17,693 nt of DNA from Bacteroidales bacterium (GCA_031264715.1 JAISDP010000195.1:1-17693), one strand, 5' to 3'; positions 8,842-15,577 are shown, counted from the stretch's first letter. Numbers and translations are program-made. The notes: generated by a model from the letters alone, not told the origin.

Positions 8842-8867
8842 AAACCCGAAACCCGAAACCCGAAACC
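8842..8867 (+). repeat. Tandem heptamer AAACCCG in the mltG-lpxK spacer
   Basis: Three full copies of AAACCCG plus a partial fourth fill half of the 51-bp spacer and end 7 bp before the lpxK ATG at 8874. The same heptamer occurs twice at 14554-14567. At this place the tract would lie in the lpxK ribosome-binding region. Confidence 0.8.
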
Positions 8868-8873
8868 ATAAGC

Positions 8874-9917
8874 ATGAAGATATTACTTTTCCCGTTTTCG
8901 TTGTTGTATGGCATCATCACTTTTGTGAGAAACAGGCTGTATGACTGGAAATGGATTTCGTCCGTGCAGTACGGTGACATTTTTGTAATAGGCGTAGGCA
9001 ATATTACCGTGGGCGGCACAGGCAAGACGCCGTTTGTAGAATACCTGGTACGGCTGCTCTCCCGGAGTTACAGGGTGGCGGTACTGAGCAGGGGCTACAA
9101 GCGCGCCACAAAAGGCTTCCGGTTTGCGGATGATCATTCTACACCCGGGGAAGTGGGCGACGAGCCGTACCAGATCAAACGGAAATTTCCCAATATCGTA
9201 GTGGCAGTGGATGCCGACCGGGTGGAGGGGATTGCCAATATCCGCAGAGCCTGTCCCGACATACAGGTTGTCCTGCTGGATGATGCTTTTCAATACCGCA
9301 GGATACGTCCGAACCTGTCCGTCATCTTAGCGGATTATAACCGCCCGCTGTATCGCGACGGTATGTTGCCGGGGGGCCGCTTGCGCGAATGGGCTTGCTT
9401 TGCCCGCCGCGCCGACGTGATGGTGGTTACCAAGTCGCCGGCGGGGATCTCGGCTGTAGAGCAGCAAGATATTGCCGGGCGTTATGCCCGTATCTCCCCG
9501 CGCGAATTGTTGTTCGCTACCATCGGGTATGGCGGGCTATTGCCTGTATTCCCAAGTTGTAAGCCCTTACCGGCCAACGATCTGAAGCAGTACGATGTGT
9601 TATTGGTGACCGGGATAGCCAATCCCAAGCCTTTTGAAGCATACATGCGGCAGTGCGCGGCATCGGTGCAAACCGTAACCTTTCCGGATCATTATGCATT
9701 TTCTGCTAAAGGCATCAAAAACATGACTGACCGGTGGAATACCATCCTTTCAACTAACAAAATACTGATTACTACGGAAAAAGATGCAGTACGCCTGCAA
9801 CAGGCCGCAATTCCCGATATAATGGCAAGATGCAGTTATTATGTGCCGATTGAGATCGATTTTATTGGTGATGGAAAAAAGAACTTTGAACAGATACTGA
9901 TGTCTTCCTCAGGCTAA
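8874..9917 (+). CDS. lpxK: Tetraacyldisaccharide 4'-kinase
   Basis: LpxK phosphorylates the 4' position of the lipid A disaccharide on the cytoplasmic face of the inner membrane, the sixth step of lipid A synthesis. The 347-residue product carries an N-terminal hydrophobic anchor (LLFPFSLLYGIITFV), then the family P-loop GVGNITVGGTGKTP at about 40-53. Next are the SRGYKR motif, GDEPYQIKRKFP, and LLDDAFQYRR. The usual form of the last motif is DDGFQHRR, so G-to-A and H-to-Y are modest deviations. A late TTEKDAVRL motif is also conserved. Length is normal. The gene implies lipid A and thus a Gram-negative envelope. Downstream, about 260 bp contain no gene. Confidence 0.95.
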   Translation: MKILLFPFSLLYGIITFVRNRLYDWKWISSVQYGDIFVIGVGNITVGGTGKTPFVEYLVRLLSRSYRVAVLSRGYKRATKGFRFADDHSTPGEVGDEPYQIKRKFPNIVVAVDADRVEGIANIRRACPDIQVVLLDDAFQYRRIRPNLSVILADYNRPLYRDGMLPGGRLREWACFARRADVMVVTKSPAGISAVEQQDIAGRYARISPRELLFATIGYGGLLPVFPSCKPLPANDLKQYDVLLVTGIANPKPFEAYMRQCAASVQTVTFPDHYAFSAKGIKNMTDRWNTILSTNKILITTEKDAVRLQQAAIPDIMARCSYYVPIEIDFIGDGKKNFEQILMSSSG

Positions 9918-10175
9918 TTTGGTCAATATCTGCTCAATGCTTATCTTTACAGCATAATAATATGGGCTTTCCCCAGAGTATTTAACCAAGAATACCACGC
10001 TGAGCTATGCCTTCCGGATGGAGTCGAGTAATTGAAAAACAAATGACCTGTCGGTGTCAAAACCGTCATCAAAAAAAGAAAATAACCGATTTTTCTAAAA
10101 ATCCACAAAAAAGATTCAAAAAAAATCGGAATAAAATCATATTTTTGTTTTTTTGTTTCATCAAAACACAACATC
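9918..10175. other. Gene-free AT-rich leader region between lpxK and the helical protein gene
   Basis: No coding region was supported here. The right half is very rich in A and T. It contains a 9-bp inverted repeat, CCGATTTTT at 10086-10094 and AAAAATCGG at 10121-10129, with a 26-base loop. It ends with the promoter box of the next gene. Confidence 0.5.
10140..10147 (+). promoter_or_regulatory. -7 promoter box for the 10176 gene
   Basis: TATTTTTG matches TAnnTTTG and ends 28 bp before the ATG at 10176, in an AT-rich leader. Confidence 0.55.
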
Positions 10176-10913
10176 ATGAGCAGCACATCCGAAACAGGCC
10201 ATGCCCGTAATGTAGGCAACCTGAGAACATTAATCGTCTTTGTGGAAAGTTTGGGCGAAAAATACCGTCCCGGCAACAGTATCATACGCATTGATACGCT
10301 TAATAACTTGGCGCACCTTTCTAACGAAAGCATCAAAGCCGTCAACGCCGCCGAAGTAAGTTACATCAAAGCGGTTGGTTCACGCCAAGCGGCTTTCAAG
10401 CCACTCTCCAAGCTGGCATCCCGCATCGTCAATGCGCTTGTATCCTCCAATCCCGGCAAACGTACCGTCGATGCTGCTACCGCACTCAACAGGAAAATAT
10501 CCGGGAGAAGCCTTGCCAAGAAAGCCGTCGTCGAAAAAGAAACCCTCGAAGCGGGTGGAAAACCGGCCGGAAGAGCCTCTACCTCGCAGATGAGTTACGA
10601 CATGCGGATTGAAAATTTCAACAAGCTCATCCTTTTGCTTCGGGAAACGCCACAATATGCCCCCAATGAAGAAGACCTTACTGTCAGCGCCTTACAGAAC
10701 CTGATCGAAAGCCTCGCCGCCGAAAACAATAATGTGGCCCGTTACTCCGCGCCTCTTGTCAACCTGCGTATCCGGCGCAACGCCGTCATTTATGCTCCCG
10801 AAGCCGGTATTCCCGATTCGGCTATGGCGGTCAAATCATATATCAAGTCGATATATGGAGCCTCCAGCGCCGAATACAAAACGATCAGCAAACTGAAATT
10901 TACCCGGAACTGA
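10176..10913 (+). CDS. Uncharacterised helical Bacteroidetes protein
   Basis: I recognise no named domain with certainty. The 245-residue product is basic, has no signal peptide or membrane span, and is predicted almost wholly helical. I recall similar unnamed Bacteroidetes proteins that share an opening like HARNVGNLRTLI, a FKPLSKLASRIVNAL block (here about 67-81) and a C-terminal VKSYIKSIYGASSAEYKTISKLKF block. The middle (100-130) is rich in lysine and glycine and looks disordered. The start is supported by a -7 box 28 bp upstream. A strong intrinsic terminator follows 37 bp after the stop, so it is transcribed alone. Base composition and codon use resemble the neighbours. Function is unknown. 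Confidence 0.8.
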   Translation: MSSTSETGHARNVGNLRTLIVFVESLGEKYRPGNSIIRIDTLNNLAHLSNESIKAVNAAEVSYIKAVGSRQAAFKPLSKLASRIVNALVSSNPGKRTVDAATALNRKISGRSLAKKAVVEKETLEAGGKPAGRASTSQMSYDMRIENFNKLILLLRETPQYAPNEEDLTVSALQNLIESLAAENNNVARYSAPLVNLRIRRNAVIYAPEAGIPDSAMAVKSYIKSIYGASSAEYKTISKLKFTRN

Positions 10914-10950
10914 TCGTGTCCTGGCTGTAACTTACAGGTATCTTATAAAC

Positions 10951-10988
10951 GCCCGGTGTGATTTGACAATCGTACCGGGCATTTTTTT
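10951..10988 (+). terminator. Rho-independent terminator after the helical protein gene
   Basis: A hairpin with arms GCCCGGTGTGAT (10951-10962) and ATCGTACCGGGC (10969-10980) has 12 pairs including two G-U pairs and a TTGACA loop. It is followed by a run of seven T at 10982-10988. It closes the transcript of the gene at 10176-10913. Confidence 0.9.
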
Positions 10989-10998
10989 GATTATATAA

Positions 10999-11271
10999 CA
11001 GGATGATAAAAATATTGATCAGGATATTTTATTCATCTTACAGGATATTATAATTATCCGGAAGTATATTGTAATCGCGTGAAAGAATATTGTAATCGCG
11101 TAGAAGGATATTGCAATTGTCAAAAAGGATATTACAATCGCTTGGAAGGATATTGCAATTGTCAAGAAGGATATTGCAATTGTGTGTGAGGATATTGTAA
11201 TCGCTTGGAAGGATATTACAATTGTTAAGAAGGATATTGCAATTGTGTGGAAGGACATTCTGGAGCGCAAG
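10999..11271. repeat. Degenerate 21-bp tandem repeat array, about 13 units
   Basis: Units of exactly 21 bp run head to tail from 10999. The core is AAGGATATTGCAATTG plus five more variable bases. The first units (10999-11061) begin CAGGAT and are diverged. Units from 11104 to 11250 are well kept, and a partial unit ends near 11271. Two flavours interleave: core ATTGCAATTGT followed by CAA or GTG, and core ATTGTAATCGC or ATTACAATCGC followed by TTGG. There are no spacers, so it is not a CRISPR. The period keeps reading frame. The plus strand from 11104 to 11280 reads K-D-I-A-I-V-K heptads without stop or start, while units 3 and 4 carry stops at 11080 and 11101. The minus strand is open for 83 codons. 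Whether either is translated is doubtful. Confidence 0.9.
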
Positions 11272-11493
11272 GCATCATAGCCCGAAGGGCTTTATTTTCG
11301 TAACCGCATGCAAGCGAAGCGCAGCTTGCGGAAGACGCGTCTCCCCTCCACTCCGCAGGTCGCGACCTGCGGTTCTGAAAATCCGGCTTTTCACGCCGCC
11401 GAAACGGAACTTTTATTCCTTGACAGCTCCTAAAGTGGGTTATTGCAATTTAAATTTGAAACCGTGAGTGGTGCTCACAAGTTCAGTCTTCCG
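11272..11493. other. Gene-free repeat-like region between the array and the hairpin cluster
   Basis: No gene is supported. It holds a GCAAG/CTTGC hairpin near 11309-11328, the perfect palindrome at 11353-11372, and a small GTGAG/CTCAC hairpin at 11464-11478. The G+C-rich first half contrasts with the A+T-rich array next to it and has the look of a dispersed intergenic repeat. Confidence 0.5.
11353..11372. repeat. Perfect 20-bp palindrome
   Basis: CCGCAGGTCGCGACCTGCGG equals its own reverse complement with no loop. It could be a binding site for a dimeric protein, a cruciform, or the core of a dispersed palindromic repeat. No T-run follows, so it is not a terminator. Confidence 0.85.
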
Positions 11494-11733
11494 GTTAGCC
11501 TTCCGGCATCACAAGACGGTTGGTAGAAGAATCGGGCACATTCCCCGTCAGGGGAATCATATCAATAGAAAAACATGTATCGTCGCCAAACCAAAACCCC
11601 GTATGGGGTTTCACATGATGAATCTCCTGCGGAGATTGGCGGATATTTTCTGCATTGATTTCTATTGCTATGGATGCCCTGCCGGGCAACGTTGCATCAT
11701 CCGGCGGAAATCCCGCCAGGGATGAATCCCCCG
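11494..11733. repeat. Row of short stem-loops, likely dispersed palindromic repeat element
   Basis: At least five compact hairpins stand in series: TTCCCC/GGGGAA with loop GTCA (11541-11556), AAACCCC/GGGGTTT with loop GTAT (11594-11611), AATCTCC/GGAGATT with loop TGC (11621-11637), TGCCC/GGGCA with loop TGCC (11675-11688), and GGCGG/CCGCC (11703-11717). A palindrome GCAACGTTGC lies at 11686-11695. Loops are 3-5 bases and each stem differs, so each hairpin is kept by pairing, not by sequence. Open frames across the region have no gene character. I recall similar text in Bacteroidales intergenic regions, but cannot confirm it here. Confidence 0.6.
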
Positions 11734-11795
11734 TGCTTCTTCATGCGACAATTTGAATCCTACCCGATATTATTGGATTATTCAATCTAATGCCA

Positions 11796-11803
11796 TATTT
11801 TTG
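11796..11803 (+). promoter_or_regulatory. -7 promoter box for the LD-carboxypeptidase gene
   Basis: TATTTTTG matches TAnnTTTG, 30 bp before the ATG at 11834. A TTGG about 19 bp upstream (11773-11776) is a weak -33 candidate. Confidence 0.6.
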
Positions 11804-11833
11804 CAGCATTAGAAGAAAGAATGATCCCATAAA

Positions 11834-12757
11834 ATGATTACTCCACCTTTTTTACAGATCAATGACACGGTTGGCCTGATAGCTCCTGCATATCATGTTG
11901 AACCATCGCAATGGGAAGCGGTTCTGCCTGTGCTCCAGGCATGGGGTTTGCAGGTAGAAACCGGGCACAGCCTTCGGTTGCAACACCATGTATTTGCAGG
12001 AAGCGATGCGCAACGCCTGGACGATTTGGTGACTATGATGTGCGATCCGCAGATAAAAGCTATTCTTTGCGCACGTGGAGGTTACGGGAGCGGGAGGCTT
12101 CTGGTCAACCTCGAACGTTATTCATCGGCTTTCGATCCCAAATGGCTGATCGGTTACAGCGATATTACCGCATTGGCGTCCTATATGGTCAACCGGATGC
12201 ATTGGCGCTGCATCCATGGTCCCATGCCTGTCGAGCTTGCAGGTGAACGGAGCGTCGACGGAGATAAATCATGGGATTATCTTTGCAACTTGTTATTCGG
12301 GCAAATGCCGGCTTACACCCTGCCACCCGACGCGTTGAACCGCTGCGGGAATGTGACCGCACCGGTGGTGGGGGGCAATCTTTCGGTAATTTATAGCCTG
12401 AATGTTACGCCTTACCAGTGGCAAACCAATGGTTGCATCCTGTTTATCGAAGATGTTAACGAAAACCTTTATCATTTGGACAGGATGATGACCAACCTGC
12501 GAATCAGCGGACAGTTAGCCGGCTTGAAGGGCCTGCTGGTCGGCGCAATGAATGGTATGCGCGATAGCGAACCGTCGTTTGGGAAAACAGCTTACGGGAT
12601 CATTGCCGGCCATGTTGAAGATTATAGCTTTCCTGTAGTATTCGGATTCCCGGCAGGGCACAATGGCGTTAATTTTCCGCTGGTGCTTGGGGCGCATGCA
12701 AACCTGAACGTAACGGAGCAAATGGTTACTTTTAATCAAACAATCGTTATTGATTAA
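11834..12757 (+). CDS. ldcA: LD-carboxypeptidase (peptidase family S66)
   Basis: LdcA removes the terminal D-alanine from murein tetrapeptides by cleaving the L,D bond, during cytoplasmic peptidoglycan recycling. The 307-residue protein matches family S66. It has the N-terminal GLIAPAYH, then ILCARGGYGSGRLL, and the nucleophile elbow LIGYSDITAL with S109. The acidic member E206 is in LFIEDVNENLYHLDRMM, and H276 is in FPAGHNGVN followed by FPLVLG. Thus the Ser-Glu-His triad is complete. No signal peptide is present, in line with a cytoplasmic enzyme. The ATG at 11834 is preferred, since the earlier ATG at 11821 runs into a stop after three codons. It has its own promoter box and ends about 120 bp before aqpZ. 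Confidence 0.93.
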   Translation: MITPPFLQINDTVGLIAPAYHVEPSQWEAVLPVLQAWGLQVETGHSLRLQHHVFAGSDAQRLDDLVTMMCDPQIKAILCARGGYGSGRLLVNLERYSSAFDPKWLIGYSDITALASYMVNRMHWRCIHGPMPVELAGERSVDGDKSWDYLCNLLFGQMPAYTLPPDALNRCGNVTAPVVGGNLSVIYSLNVTPYQWQTNGCILFIEDVNENLYHLDRMMTNLRISGQLAGLKGLLVGAMNGMRDSEPSFGKTAYGIIAGHVEDYSFPVVFGFPAGHNGVNFPLVLGAHANLNVTEQMVTFNQTIVID

Positions 12758-12778
12758 TGATATTCAAACAGAATATTA

Positions 12779-12786
12779 TATTTTTG
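12779..12786 (+). promoter_or_regulatory. -7 promoter box for aqpZ
   Basis: TATTTTTG matches TAnnTTTG and lies 93 bp before the aqpZ ATG, implying a leader of roughly 85 bases. No clear riboswitch or hairpin was seen in that leader. Confidence 0.5.
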
Positions 12787-12879
12787 CAGCCGGATTCGAA
12801 CTTTCCGAAATCCTGTTTGTTTGGTTGTTTTTTTCCATTAAAAATACTATTTGAATATTCATCTAATCACGATTGATCA

Positions 12880-13572
12880 ATGAAAACAAGTCAGAAATTT
12901 TTTGCAGAATTTATAGGAACCTTCATCTTGGTACTTGGAGGTTGCGGAACCGCCGTCTTTGCTTCGTCGCAGAGTTTTGTGGGTATTTTGGGCGTAGCGC
13001 TGGCTTTTGGGCTTGCCGTTGTTGCGGCTGCTTATGGTATAGGGCATATATCGGGAGCGCATCTCAACCCTGCCGTATCGCTTGGCGTATGGGCCAGCGG
13101 CCGGATGCCGGGCAAGGAGCTGATACCTTATATCTGTGCACAGGTTGCGGGAGCCATCGTTGCAGCAGCGGTTATTTTCCTGATTGTAGCCAACAAAGCC
13201 GGGTTCGAAAGTGTCGGGGGCTTTGCTGCCAATGGTTATGGCGAACATTCGCCGGGCGGGTACAATATGCTTGCCGCCGTTGTTGCCGAAACAGTACTTA
13301 CTTTCGTGTTCCTGCTGGTGATCCTTGGTGTTACCGATAAAACCGCGCCATCGGGTTTTGCCGGACTGGTCATCGGTTTGACGCTGACACTGATCCACCT
13401 GATCAGCATACCTGTTACCAACACCTCGGTCAATCCTGCCCGTTCCATCAGCCAGGCTGTTTTTGCAGGCGGCTGGGCGTTGGAGCAGTTGTGGCTGTTT
13501 ATCCTTGCACCTGTTGCAGGCGCCGTCCTTGCAGGGATTGTATACAAAAGCATCTGCACGCAAAAGGACTGA
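12880..13572 (+). CDS. aqpZ: Aquaporin Z, water channel
   Basis: This 230-residue protein is a six-span major intrinsic protein in the inner membrane. Both NPA boxes are present: HLNPAVSLG with N63 and SVNPARSIS with N185. The selectivity-filter positions can be read by comparison with E. coli AqpZ as F43, H173, T182 and R188. This is the water-selective type, not a glycerol facilitator, which would have an enlarged filter and a D residue after the second NPA. Length is the usual for AqpZ. It appears to be a single-gene unit with its own promoter box, and it is convergent with the thioesterase gene 35 bp downstream. Confidence 0.95.
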   Translation: MKTSQKFFAEFIGTFILVLGGCGTAVFASSQSFVGILGVALAFGLAVVAAAYGIGHISGAHLNPAVSLGVWASGRMPGKELIPYICAQVAGAIVAAAVIFLIVANKAGFESVGGFAANGYGEHSPGGYNMLAAVVAETVLTFVFLLVILGVTDKTAPSGFAGLVIGLTLTLIHLISIPVTNTSVNPARSISQAVFAGGWALEQLWLFILAPVAGAVLAGIVYKSICTQKD

Positions 13573-13575
13573 GAA

Positions 13576-13589
13576 ACGCTTAAAAGCGT
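13576..13589. terminator. Small hairpin between convergent aqpZ and thioesterase genes
   Basis: ACGCTT and AAGCGT pair around a two-base AA gap just after the aqpZ stop. It has no T-run on either side, so use as a bidirectional terminator is only a possibility. Confidence 0.25.
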
Positions 13590-13607
13590 CCTCCCGCGCA
13601 TAGTATA

Positions 13608-13994
13608 TTACGGTTTCCGGTATACCGTCCCCTGGAAGGATGCCACTAATTCATTATTCTGGTTGGTGACATCCACTTGATAGGTGGCGACAGTGCGGCG
13701 CAGTGATATTTCGCGTGCCGCAGCAAACAGGATTCCCGATTTTTCGGCTTTGAAATACGTTATATTGCTGGTTAACCCAATTGCCGTCACTTCATGCGAA
13801 TTGGATGCGGCAGCCAGCGCCAGGTCAGCCAGCGTGTAGATGGCGCCTCCCTGTACAATCCCCACGCCATTGAGGTGGTTCGGGCCGATCACCATCTTCG
13901 CCGTCGCACTTCCTGCCGAAACATCTATAAGTTCGATCCCGTTATATTTTGCAAATCGATCGTTTGCAATGAGTTCTTTTATGTTCATGATCAT
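13608..13994 (-). CDS. PaaI-like hotdog-fold acyl-CoA thioesterase
   Basis: The 128-residue protein has the hotdog-fold thioesterase signature NHLNGVGIVQGGAIYTLADLALAAASNSH at about 39-67. H40, the QGG turn (48-50) and D57 on the long central helix are the residues that shape the active site in PaaI/YbgC-type enzymes. The later TSNITYFKAEKSG block and a C-terminal strand ending in FQGTVYRK are also typical. It should hydrolyse a small acyl-CoA in the cytoplasm, but the natural substrate cannot be told. An alternative start two codons downstream (MNIKEL) is equally possible. It lies 20 bp after the uncharacterised gene at 14015-14470 and is probably co-transcribed with it. Confidence 0.9.
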   Translation of the reverse strand: MIMNIKELIANDRFAKYNGIELIDVSAGSATAKMVIGPNHLNGVGIVQGGAIYTLADLALAAASNSHEVTAIGLTSNITYFKAEKSGILFAAAREISLRRTVATYQVDVTNQNNELVASFQGTVYRKP

Positions 13995-14014
13995 TTTTGA
14001 TTATTCGCTAACGC

Positions 14015-14470
14015 TCATGAGAACGCTTCGCCGAGTTTTTTGATTTTTGATTGGCCGCCCCTGTTCTCCTGATGCAGACGCAACATCCCTTCGATGGTCC
14101 CGATGATTTCTTTCCGCTCCGGCGAAAAATCCCTCGACAGTGCATCCAGATATTTGTATAAAGCCAGGCTCTTTTCCAGCAGTCCGTTTCGCGAATCTTC
14201 GTCTTTCTGCAATGCAGCGTCGTGGTACAGCAGGGTTGCCAGTATTTCGGCCCTGTACATACGATCGGGATCGCCGTTGAAGGAATCTGTCAGATTCTCG
14301 GCGGTCATCCCGAAGTAATCGTCCCGGTCGTTTTTCAGGTAGTTCCGGTACAAATCACCCAGCGCTTCTAATTGTTGCCCGTCGTCGAGGCGTTGTCGGT
14401 CACGGAGCAATTTGGCCATATCCTGGAAAAAGGTTTGCAGGATGCGCATCATATAATCGCGTTCGAACAT
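14015..14470 (-). CDS. Uncharacterised small helical protein (possible DUF6483-like)
   Basis: The 151-residue product is charged, wholly helical in appearance, with no signal or membrane segment. The opening MFERDYMMRILQTFFQDMAKLL resembles proteins grouped as DUF6483 that begin with an FERDYIMR-type helix. This assignment is from memory and is weak. The middle (60-130) could form TPR-like helix pairs (ILATLLYHDAALQ, GLLEKSLALYKYLDAL). It is the first gene of a probable two-gene unit with the PaaI-like thioesterase, with a -7 box 38 bp upstream. Function is unknown. Confidence 0.75.
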   Translation of the reverse strand: MFERDYMMRILQTFFQDMAKLLRDRQRLDDGQQLEALGDLYRNYLKNDRDDYFGMTAENLTDSFNGDPDRMYRAEILATLLYHDAALQKDEDSRNGLLEKSLALYKYLDALSRDFSPERKEIIGTIEGMLRLHQENRGGQSKIKKLGEAFS

Positions 14471-14507
14471 ATATCGGAAAATAAAAAAGGCATTATTTTA
14501 ATTTCTG

Positions 14508-14515
14508 CAAAGGTA
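14508..14515 (-). promoter_or_regulatory. -7 promoter box for the 14470-13608 unit
   Basis: On the minus strand this reads TACCTTTG, matching TAnnTTTG, about 38 bp upstream of the ATG at 14470. It forms a divergent pair with the box at 14590-14597. Confidence 0.6.
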
Positions 14516-14553
14516 ATATTTTAGGGAGATGTGGCAATTTGAATTGTACCCTC

Positions 14554-14567
14554 GAAACCCGAAACCC
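14554..14567 (+). repeat. Two copies of heptamer GAAACCC
   Basis: Two tandem heptamers identical to the phase-shifted unit in the mltG-lpxK spacer. They lie between the divergent promoters of the 14470 gene and the DUF1573 gene. Confidence 0.7.
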
Positions 14568-14589
14568 TGTGTTTCCAAATTTATTTTAT

Positions 14590-14597
14590 TAGCTTTG
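14590..14597 (+). promoter_or_regulatory. -7 promoter box for DUF1573-yajC-ybbR
   Basis: TAGCTTTG matches TAnnTTTG and ends 25 bp before the ATG at 14623. It probably drives the whole downstream run. Confidence 0.6.
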
Positions 14598-14622
14598 TGC
14601 CCTGTTTTAGTTTTAGAGTAAG

Positions 14623-15063
14623 ATGAGAGATTTGTTATATTTCCTGTTGGCCATACTCCTGGTAAGCGTTTCGGCTTGTGGCCATAAAGGTAAAGAAAAT
14701 TCCGTCGTCTTGGAGGCTTCCGAAATTGATACCACGCTGAAAAAAACAACCATAAAATTTGTTGCCACGGAGCATGATTTCGGACAGGTCAAAGAAGGCG
14801 CAAAAGTCGTTCATACGTACGAAGTGATCAATACGGGCGATGCCGATTTGTTGCTTCAAAGCGTCAGGCCGACATGTGGTTGCACCGTGCCCAAATATGA
14901 CAGGAAACCGATCCGTCCCGGCAAAAAAGGTTCCATCGAAATAGTGTTCAATACCAGGGGGCGTCCGGGGAAACAGCATAAATCGGTCATTGTAGTCACC
15001 AACACCGAGCCGCCTAACACCTCGCTATCTTTCACTTGCGAAGTGATGCCGGTTGAAAAGTAA
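14623..15063 (+). CDS. DUF1573 lipoprotein
   Basis: The 146-residue protein begins with a lipoprotein signal peptide (LLYFLLAILLVSVSAC) with the lipobox cysteine at residue 19. The rest is a DUF1573 domain, an immunoglobulin-like beta-sandwich. Its usual marks are HDFGQVKEGAKVVHTYEVINTGDADLLLQSVRPTCGCTVP, then a KGSIEIVFNTRGRPGKQHKSVIVVTNT block. The CGC motif in PTCGCT is conserved in the family. It is expected on the inner or outer membrane facing the periplasm. Its molecular role is not established. In Bacteroidetes this gene commonly stands before yajC, as here with a 30-bp gap. Confidence 0.92.
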   Translation: MRDLLYFLLAILLVSVSACGHKGKENSVVLEASEIDTTLKKTTIKFVATEHDFGQVKEGAKVVHTYEVINTGDADLLLQSVRPTCGCTVPKYDRKPIRPGKKGSIEIVFNTRGRPGKQHKSVIVVTNTEPPNTSLSFTCEVMPVEK

Positions 15064-15093
15064 ATTAATTAACCAATCAATAAGTATATTTTT

Positions 15094-15423
15094 ATGACAA
15101 TTTCATACATTTTATTGCAGAACGCCGCACCGAGCGGCGAAGGAGCGATGGGCGGACTGGGAACTTTCCTCCCCCTGTTGTTGATCATCGTAGTTTTCTA
15201 CTTTTTCATGATCAGGCCGCAAATGAAGAAACAAAAAGAGTTGAAAAACTATCGCGAAGCGCTCCAAAAAGGCGATAAAGTAGTAACCACCGGCGGCATA
15301 TACGGCAAAATAACCGGGATAAGCGAAAATACGGTAGACGTGGAAATAGCCAACGGCATCACTATTAAAGTCGACAAGTACGCCATACTGAAAAGCTCTA
15401 CCGACTTGGCCAATCAGAAGTAA
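15094..15423 (+). CDS. yajC: Preprotein translocase subunit YajC
   Basis: YajC is a small inner-membrane accessory of the SecDF-YajC complex that helps Sec-dependent export. The 109-residue product has one membrane span near 24-40 (TFLPLLLIIVVFYFFMI). It is followed by the family mark RPQMKKQKELKNYREALQKGDKVVTTGGIYGKI and a short SH3-like tail (VDVEIANGITIKVDKYAI). Length is normal. It follows the DUF1573 gene by 30 bp and precedes ybbR by 154 bp. That spacer is structured and could separate expression of the two. Confidence 0.96.
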   Translation: MTISYILLQNAAPSGEGAMGGLGTFLPLLLIIVVFYFFMIRPQMKKQKELKNYREALQKGDKVVTTGGIYGKITGISENTVDVEIANGITIKVDKYAILKSSTDLANQK

Positions 15424-15430
15424 AGGCCTC

Positions 15431-15554
15431 GCCGTCTCCCTCTTCTTGGGAGGAGACGGCGCTACTCAAGGGTAGTACGGGTTTTCAAATACGACGTCCT
15501 GTTGGGTTTGGCTTTGCCGGGCTTGTAAATTCGGTTTCCAGCGCCTAACAGGAC
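15431..15554 (+). promoter_or_regulatory. Two stem-loops in the yajC-ybbR spacer
   Basis: The first hairpin pairs GCCGTCTCC (15431-15439) with GGAGACGGC (15452-15460) over a 12-base loop. It has no T-run, so it is not a standard terminator. The second is a long-range inverted repeat: GTCCTGTT (15496-15503) with AACAGGAC (15547-15554), extendable inward by a G-U and two G-C pairs, enclosing about 40 bases with an inner GGC/GCC hairpin. It ends 23 bp before the ybbR ATG. An mRNA control element, a small RNA or a small repeat element are all possible. Confidence 0.45.
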
Positions 15555-15577
15555 TTGATGTTAAAATCAATACAGGC

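Noticed and set aside
9947..10345. 132-codon minus-strand open frame
   Set aside because: It spans the AT-rich leader and the 5' part of the better-supported plus-strand gene, whose promoter and terminator fit.
11019..11270. 83-residue minus-strand protein of TIAISF-type heptads
   Set aside because: It is only a reading of the tandem repeat. Its start lies within the array, and it has no promoter box or plausible fold.
10999..11271. CRISPR array
   Set aside because: Units are contiguous with a 21-bp period and no spacers; no cas genes are nearby.
11468..11725. Open frames on both strands across the hairpin cluster
   Set aside because: Their composition follows the inverted repeats, with no start context and no domain.
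12877..13563. 228-codon minus-strand open frame
   Set aside because: It mirrors aqpZ almost exactly, and the aquaporin frame carries all family motifs.
15431..15460. Intrinsic terminator after yajC
   Set aside because: The stem is strong but no T-run follows on the plus strand, so it is described only as a hairpin.
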